Part shown: positions 56,951-64,000 of the stretch, one piece after another
How the letters are laid out: each line of letters begins with the position of its first letter
Position numbering within the stretch: the stretch's first letter is position 1
DNA from: Combretum micranthum
Taxonomy: Eukaryota; Streptophyta; Magnoliopsida; Myrtales; Combretaceae
DNA: 64,000 nt
Assembly (NCBI GenBank): GCA_024138025.1
Contig: JAMXBD010000820.1
Span: 1 to 64,000 of the forward strand
Direction: 5' to 3'
Position numbers and translations under genes: made by a program
The notes under the pieces: generated by a model
Database searches by the model: none
What the model saw: only the letters and a program-made list of their open reading frames with translations
Told to the model about the DNA's origin: nothing

Positions 56951-59140
56951 ATATCCATATCATTATAAAAATTACTTTTAAGTGTAGGGTTACTATGGAT
57001 ATTTGTTGTGATTAACGATGGATTAGCTGGTTAAACAATGGTACGAATTGCAACAAACTATTAGTTTTACTCTCACGAGTTACCTAAAGTGATAAGGTTA
57101 GTACTAGAGTTTAGTATGATTATGTTTGGATTATTTGATTTTTATTTGTATTGTATATATATCAGATTTTTTTGTAGCTGTTTGATTTATTTATAAATAA
57201 AACTATTAATTTTTTATTCATATCTGATTCTTAATAAACATTTGTTTGAAAACAATAAAAATATTATGTCAAAATGATCAGAATATAATAAAACAGTCAA
57301 ACAAAATAAATTTTACTGATTTTAGGTATATTTTGATTGATGTGTGGACGGAGTTGAAGTTATCCAAACTTTAATTTGAAAAGAAAAATATTATTATTCT
57401 TAAATTTTTATATGTACTTTTAAAGTTTTTTTCCTTTTAAATTCTCTCTCTTGTGGAACCACGATAACACACTAACTGCATTAAAAAATGTTGATTTTTT
57501 TTTAAGTTTTTACATTTTATGTACTCTTGCTTTTCATAATTTTAGATAAACATTATTTAGTCCTTAAAGATACGGTTGTGCAATGCATGGGTACGAGAGG
57601 AGAAAAAATCTGAATATTTTTCAGTCCATTTTGTTCACATGCGTCATGTGGCTGCTTTTTGTGTTTAACACACCTGTAATATGTAATAAAAAATAATATA
57701 AGGACGCAAAGTAGAATAAAAAACGAAAAATATATGGCTATATTATACTATCAGTATCAGCCAATTTTCATCTGTTAAAAAAAAAAAAAAATAATTTCAT
57801 TTTCAGGATGTTATTATTTGCTTTGTCGCAGTTTTTTCTTCTTAATAAGTACAACCATTTTGTGTACAGACGAGTAATAATAATAATAATAATAATATAT
57901 AAGATATTAGATTTGTATTAAAATTACAAAGTTTTATATGGATAACAGTTAGATTTGATTTAACGTAAGGTTTTGGATTTTATTCTCTCTATGTATTTTT
58001 CTGACGATGCTTGTTTCTGAGTTTTTAAGAATACAGAGGAAGGAAAAGGGGAAAAAGGAGCTTTATTTATTTTAATTATATGTATTCCATTTCGTGATTA
58101 TACACACGGTGTGATATAGATGGAAAAAATAAAATATGGATCCATTTATATATATGTATATATATGAATTCTTTTAGGAATAGTTTTTGTTATTTATTAT
58201 TCTTTATTCAATATAAAATATGTTGCATGTGGGTGTCGCATAGTCATGAGGTGCAAGTTGCAATCCAAAGTCGAATGGGATACGTCAGAAATTGGATGGC
58301 AGTGCAAATCAAGTGGAGTTCCAACTTCCATGGTTTCTGGTCATCGTTATGGTACCGTAGATTACACATGGTGACGAAATATTCGCTTTCCACAGTTGAA
58401 GATTTTTTTTTTTTTTTTCCCTGGTAAAATAGCAGAAGGACAAGGGTTTTCTTATATTGAGGAGATCATGGACGGCGAAAAGGAGGCCCGCAGGGGCCTC
58501 CCCCTTCCCCAAGCCTAAAACCCTGCTCCAGCCTCCAAGGGTCTGTTTCTTTTACCCATATGTAGTCTACTTTTTCAAATAAAAAAAGATATAAATAAAA
58601 AATTTTTTATCATAAAAAAATTAAATAAATCTAATATAAATAAAATATAGATACAGATCAAATACTAATAAAATACAAACCATCCAAATATACCTAAGCT
58701 TTTGTGCCAAATTAGGAATAAAAAAACATGAAATTCAGCATTGCACGCCTCCAATGCTTGCAATGTAAATAAGGGAGTTGCTAATTCTTTTAACAGCATT
58801 AATTGCTACATATTATCCATGGAAAATTCTTTTTTTCCCTAAATTTATCATGTTCATTCACTTTTATCTATATTTTAATTTATTATTTTTTGCAATATTA
58901 AAGGAATGATCTTGAGAGATTTAAAAATTTAAGATATTTTAGTGGTAATAGGGAAATTTTGAGTAGTGTATTCCAGTTATTTTTTGCTTTATTTAAATTT
59001 GGCATTTAAGGTCATATGTTTTCTTTATTTTATAAATCATAAACTATGCACTTGTTTATTTCAATGAAAATGTTTTTTCATATAAATAACTTTTCGTTTT
59101 GGGATAAATGAGATAATTAATGAAAAACATTTTTCTTTAT
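56951..59140. other. Intergenic stretch with simple repeats
   Basis: No convincing gene. It holds (AAT)n at 57870-57897. 58540-58690 is a dispersed repeat related to 20740-20870 ('aaatatagatacaaat', 'ttaaataaatc/gacc'). A GC-rich hairpin lies at 58482-58501. 58160-58440 is less AT-rich, but no protein is recognisable. Confidence 0.5.
58482..58501. repeat. GC-rich perfect hairpin
   Basis: Arms GGAGGCCC and GGGCCTCC with a GCAG loop, in a short GC-rich patch. Confidence 0.8.
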
Positions 59141-59159
59141 AGACTTACTCATTTTTTAG

Positions 59160-59260
59160 CCTTTATAAGAAAGAAGTGGGGATTCGAACCTGGAATCTCT
59201 TACTTTGGAGACCAAGGAAGATGTTACTTGGTTACAATACTATTGACAAACTTATGCATT
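59160..59260 (-). repeat. tRNA-derived SINE-like fragment
   Basis: The minus strand contains GGTTCGAATCC, a perfect polymerase III B box, preceded by 'cttggtctccaaagtaagagattcca' wording typical of plant tRNA-related repeats. It cannot fold into a complete tRNA and has no clear A box. Confidence 0.4.
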
Positions 59261-61789
59261 GCTTATTGTTTGAAAAATAACTTACGAGATATAAAAGGGA
59301 TTCATCGATCTAGGAGCTAAATCATTTATTATCAAAAGGATATTTATTATGAATTTTTTTAATATTTTTTCTTTACGTAGATTTATTATAATATATGAAC
59401 TTCTTATTTTTTTTATACTTGAGATATATAGGGTAACTTATACAGATACCCCTTCGAAAGGGATTCCACCTTTTCAAAAAGTCAACAATTACCCCTTTTG
59501 GAGCAGCTATGGGATCCATACATATTACTAAATGACATATTATTTATCTCCTAAAATAAATAGGTACGATAAAATTAATAGAAAAAAATGTCATGTCATA
59601 TTTATTTGTTGATATGGTAATATAATCCATTTTTTTAATAAAAACTAAAAGACATCTCTCTCAATAAAAATACAGTTGTAAATCAAAATTACTAAACTCT
59701 ATTTTTTTATCTTTGTATATTTCCAATTTCTTTTCATTTTTTTAATTTTTTACAATAAAAAAGTAACTATTTGTATCCGCAAATTTCAATTCCATAAATG
59801 GAAACAAAAATAACGAGGCATGTATTGGTAATCTAATTAGTTTTATTAAGAGCTAAGTACTCAACTTTAAACCTTAAAGTCAAATTTCTTCTTAATAAGT
59901 AATGTCTATCATAGGATTATAATTGCTCTATGCTATTTAAATGTATATGTACCCTATGATAAGGTTAGTTGTTGGATTTTACTTCAAATCTACAATAACT
60001 CATTATTTTATTTATTAATTTATTTCTATCTTTTCTTTTAAATAAGAGATAAAATGTATAGCTTTTTTCATTTCAATTTTTCTTTTTCATTATTTTTTTA
60101 GTCTTGTCATATAAGAATTTCTCCTTTATTTCTTTTCTTTACACTAGACATAAGAATATTCCTAAACTTAAGAATAGAGTGAGGAGTCTCAATTGAAAAT
60201 CTCTAAATATTCGTATATCTTAAATATTAAAAATTGTAAAAAAAATTAAAATATATATTTTATTTAGAAAGATGATAAAAAAAGGGGGTTTAATGATTTT
60301 GTTTTAGACTATATTTTGTTAAGGAATCCATGTGTTTGGTTTTTGTTAAAAAAAATGATTATATTGCCATGTCAATAAATAAATATGGCATGATAAATAA
60401 ATAAATATGGACTCCACTGTTGCTTTAGAGTGATAATTGTTGACTTTTTAAAAAGGTGGGGATCCATGTAATTTCAAAACATTTCAAGAAGTGTTTGTGT
60501 AATTTATCCTAATATATATGAGTTATATTGAAGTTATACAAATAAAAGAAAACTATTTTTATTAAAGTAGCCAAACATTTACAAAAATACTATTTTTTAA
60601 GAGAAAATGTTTTTCATTAACAAATACTTTTTCTTAAAATAAATGAGTTTATATTTTCCAAGATAAAGAAAAATGTTTTCTATTAATTGTCCCATTTTTT
60701 CCTTAAACAAACATTTTTTTTTTTTTTGGGTAATGTTCCAATCTGCAATTTTCTCAAACATTTTCTTAAACAAACATAAAAATAATGAAAATCATTTTTC
60801 TAAAAAACATTTTTATTAAAACAAATGGGCCTTAATAACGAGAAAATATTAATAATCACGTTCCCTAACTTTTAATTCGGCGTCCTTCTTCAGGAGACGT
60901 GGGATTTATATATGTGATTAATCTAAATTTTAATTATTCATGGTTGAATTACGACAATATTTCATTTGTCAAACCGAATTGGCGAATATACCTGCCTAAC
61001 ATGAAAAGATTGAAGGGATGGATGCACATGTTGAGTGAGCTTATCTTGACATGCATTATAACAAAAAATGACCTTATTTCGTTGGAGTGAAGAGACAACA
61101 TTCCAATGACTAGCTTTGAAAAATAGAAAAGTGGGTTTTGGTTCTATTTTCTCTTCCTTTTTTTCCCCCCCTTTAATAATTTACCCCACAAATTAAAGCA
61201 CAGCACATAAAAGTCTTTATCACTCAATAACCGTTAATTATAAACAGTACTCTACTATGCAATATAAAGGTTCAAAGCATCACTGCTCCTTCCATTAATC
61301 TTCTTAATTTATAATATAAAATACAATAAAATTTTAATATTTATAACTCAACAATAATTGATGCCAAAACCTATTTGGTCATTACAAAAAGTAAAAACCC
61401 AAAGACATTTCACCATTGCTTTCTTTTCCTCCCTACAATACTATCATGACAGATTTGTAACTTTATTGGGCTTGTGATGCAAGAAACATGAAATTGAAGA
61501 AGATATGATTAAATTGTTAAAGATTAGTAGGTTGATTTAATATAATGGTTATGGATACATGAAAAAAATTGACAAGTTATCAACCATGTGAAATATATAT
61601 AGATATATATTTGATTAAAATGTCAAAAAATCTTTCACAATTTCAAAGTAGCTAGTAAATTCTATATGGTATATATGTGGTTATTACATGTTAATTGTTA
61701 CATAGCAATAACTTGTTTTAAAATTTGGTAACATCTTCTACTATTATTAAGTCAATCCTGTTGATTGGTATTAAAAAATCTATTTTTAC
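59261..61789. other. Intergenic stretch without genes
   Basis: AT-rich. I see short dispersed phrases ('gccatgtcaataaataaatatgg' near 60367, 'ttttaagagaaaatgtttttcatt') but no supportable gene. Confidence 0.5.
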
Positions 61790-62662
61790 TAGGCTGTGCA
61801 AAAAAATGATTGAACAGAACCAAATTACTGGACTGAACCGATCGAAATTTTGGTTCTTTTTTGAAATGGGGTTCGCGGTTCGTTTGGTGAATAACAAACG
61901 GTTGGCGGTTCGTTCAATACTATGAACCGAACCGAACCGTTTTATACATTAAAAAAAATAAACACATTATTTTTACTTTTAATTATTTTATTAATGATAC
62001 ATATAAAAAATTAATTGTTTTTAAAATTTGTAACTTAGATATGTTTATTCATTAGAATAAAATTAGATTTTTCATAATATGTTTTAATTGTTAAGTTGTC
62101 TATAAGTAAGATAGATTTTAGACTTTAGCTTCTAGTATTGTAACTCATATTTCTTTTTCATTTGCCTTACTAATTAATCTATTCTATTATTTATTACTTA
62201 TTAATGTATATAATTAGTAATATGTTAGTTAGAAGTATACAACGAATTAAATTTTATGTCTTATATTAGGATAAAGTCTAGTATACCATTATTGTTCAAG
62301 ATAATTCAAAAAGATGAGACTAGTCACAATTATAATTTTATAATGGATGAAATCTTTTTCTTTCTATAAGTTTTATATGTTTATTTGGTAAATGATTAAT
62401 TTAAAATATTGTTGTTTATATTTTTATTAATGATAAGAAATATAAAATGAAAGTTTTTCGATTAAATATATTTTTTAATTTTAGAAAAAAAACGGTTCGG
62501 ACCGCAAACTAAACCGTACCAAATCATTTTATTTCGATTCGAAAAAATTACAAATCAAACCGTATGATTAGATTTAAATTTAAAAGAAAAACCGAACCAT
62601 AGAATGTGGTGTAGTTCGGTTCGAGGTGCAAACCAAATCGAACCGTACGGTGCACACTCCTA
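61790..62662. mobile_element. Non-autonomous hAT-type transposon (873 bp)
   Basis: Perfect 8-bp target duplications ATTTTTAC (61782-61789 and 62663-62670) flank ends TAGGCTGTGCA and TGCACACTCCTA, an imperfect inverted repeat of the plant hAT type. Subterminal regions are filled with GAACCGAACCG-like words in both orientations (61815-61945 and 62490-62650). The interior is AT-rich without transposase coding. Confidence 0.9.
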
Positions 62663-62670
62663 ATTTTTAC

Positions 62671-64000
62671 GATATGGTAGTTATTTTGTATACAATTCCC
62701 TTGTTACATTCACTGTCATTCCATATGATTAACCCTACGCAATAAATTGGCACTTTGCTATATGAGTGCGGAGACTCATTTATTGCGCAAAGGCTCACAT
62801 CAAGATAAGTTACTGATTGTGATTCTTTCATTATCCCTTTATTTTAAGACTTTATAGCCAACTGGATGTTGCAGCAAAGAAATGTTATAGATTAATGACT
62901 AGTGTTAAATCCTCAGATTCTACGCTGGTTTATATGTGTGTGGGTATTATATATCCAGTAAAGTAGGTGTTTTTTTTTTTTTCCTTTTTCTTTTTATTTC
63001 TTCTAATTTTTTGTAATGACTATGTTCATTAAAATGCTTTTCTTCTTAATATTTGACATCTTCACGTATTTCTGCTATTTGACACATTATATAAAAAGTT
63101 AAAAATCTTTAAAATTTTTATTAATATAAGTTTCTAAATATTCTTACTTTTTATAATTTTTTTTTGCCTTATATATATCTTAGTGTTTTCTCAACGATTT
63201 AATGTCTTATTTTATTGTTTACACGTATTAATATGACTTTTGTTTTACTTTTATATATTTAATTAATATGAGATTTTACGTATTTTCTTGTTTTTTTAAT
63301 GAAACACATATTATATTAGTAATTTTCATCATTTTCGTACTATTATTTTTCCTTGTCAAAAAAATTACATTTTTTTTTGCTATTATAATCTTTTAATTTT
63401 TTTTAATTTTATTATTTTTTTAAATTATGGTAAATTCATAATTTCGAAATTTGTGCCTTATAATATTTTTTATGAATTGATCTTAATGCTTAAATATACC
63501 ACAACTTTCTATTTTTTATGATTATTCAACTATTTGTTAGCTTTTCCCTTTTTTATTTTTATCCTTTTTGGACAATTTGGTTAAATATTAAAGAGAGTTT
63601 TAAAATGCGACTAAACTATCGACTTTATTTATTGGGAAAATTTCAAAGATATCTTCTAATCAAGTGTAGGTAAACCTCTTAAACTCTCAAACTACAATTT
63701 CATCTCTATGATTTTGAAATATCTAAATAAACTCCAAAACGTTGTTGGAATATTTAAAATTATCAACCATTCTTTGCTTCTTTTTTTTGGCGTCAAGAAG
63801 TTTAAGGACCTATTTATTGCACCTATGCAATAGTTTAAGAAGTGTATTTGCAATTACCTTTTATTTGTTTAATAAAGGTAGTATATTATAGATTTTACTT
63901 AATATAGGTCTTGATCCTTTATATACCATTATACATATATAAACTATATATATATATATATATATCTTAAAAAATGGATTCAATAGTACCAGAAAAGTTT
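62671..64000. other. AT-rich stretch to the window end
   Basis: No genes seen. (TA)n at 63943-63965; poly-T runs. Confidence 0.6.

Noticed and set aside
56747..56968. Frames of 60 codons on both strands upstream of the LBD gene
   Set aside because: Promoter region; frames on both strands overlap and lack protein character.
59160..59260. tRNA gene
   Set aside because: A perfect B box is present but no full cloverleaf or A box; more likely a tRNA-derived repeat.

Overview
This is a gene-poor, AT-rich plant nuclear window, probably from a eudicot. Evidence for a plant: it is packed with long-terminal-repeat (LTR) retrotransposon remains primed by initiator-tRNA-type sites, hAT-type and foldback elements, and SINE-like fragments. 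It also holds one plant-specific transcription-factor gene, a class II LATERAL ORGAN BOUNDARIES domain (LBD) gene on the minus strand at 55523-56475. I cannot name the species.

Layout. 1-9763: the end of one LTR (family 'LTR-A'), then a large LTR of a second family ('LTR-B') that is split by a complete 3470-bp LTR-A solo LTR with a perfect CTGTG target duplication. 9764-16700: a decayed Ty1/copia element (plus strand) interrupted by a 3267-bp LTR-B solo LTR (duplication AAAGA). 16700-25200: LTR-like remnants, tandem duplications and featureless AT-rich DNA. 25202-33855: a decayed Ty3/gypsy chromovirus (minus strand) with gag, protease, RT, RNase H, integrase and chromodomain fragments, interrupted by a 3450-bp LTR-B solo LTR (duplication ATAAT) and by a 374-bp terminal-inverted-repeat element. 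33856-41440: intergenic DNA with dispersed repeats and an RNase H-like scrap. 41441-44003: a structurally complete non-autonomous LTR element (two 1.1-kb LTRs, PBS, PPT, duplication AATAG, almost no interior) whose LTRs are related to the LTR of the broken copia element. 44009-50370: intergenic DNA with a perfect 29-bp inverted repeat, telo-box motifs and a foldback element. 50374-53095: another LTR-A solo LTR (duplication ATTAT). 55523-56700: the LBD gene and its promoter. 61790-62662: a non-autonomous hAT element with an 8-bp duplication.

Two observations stand out. (1) Both long-LTR families carry what looks like an intron inside the LTR, ending at an AG|GT acceptor followed by a short acidic reading frame in the same phase. 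In LTR-B the three copies end this frame at the same place with three different stop codons; in LTR-A the two intact copies differ in a 15-codon core only at synonymous sites. This suggests a coding segment inside the LTR, which I do not recognise. (2) The LBD gene has a frameshift in a CGCGCG run right after the conserved LOB domain, although the rest of the family-typical C-terminus is still open in the next frame. It is either a real loss-of-function allele or a sequence error.
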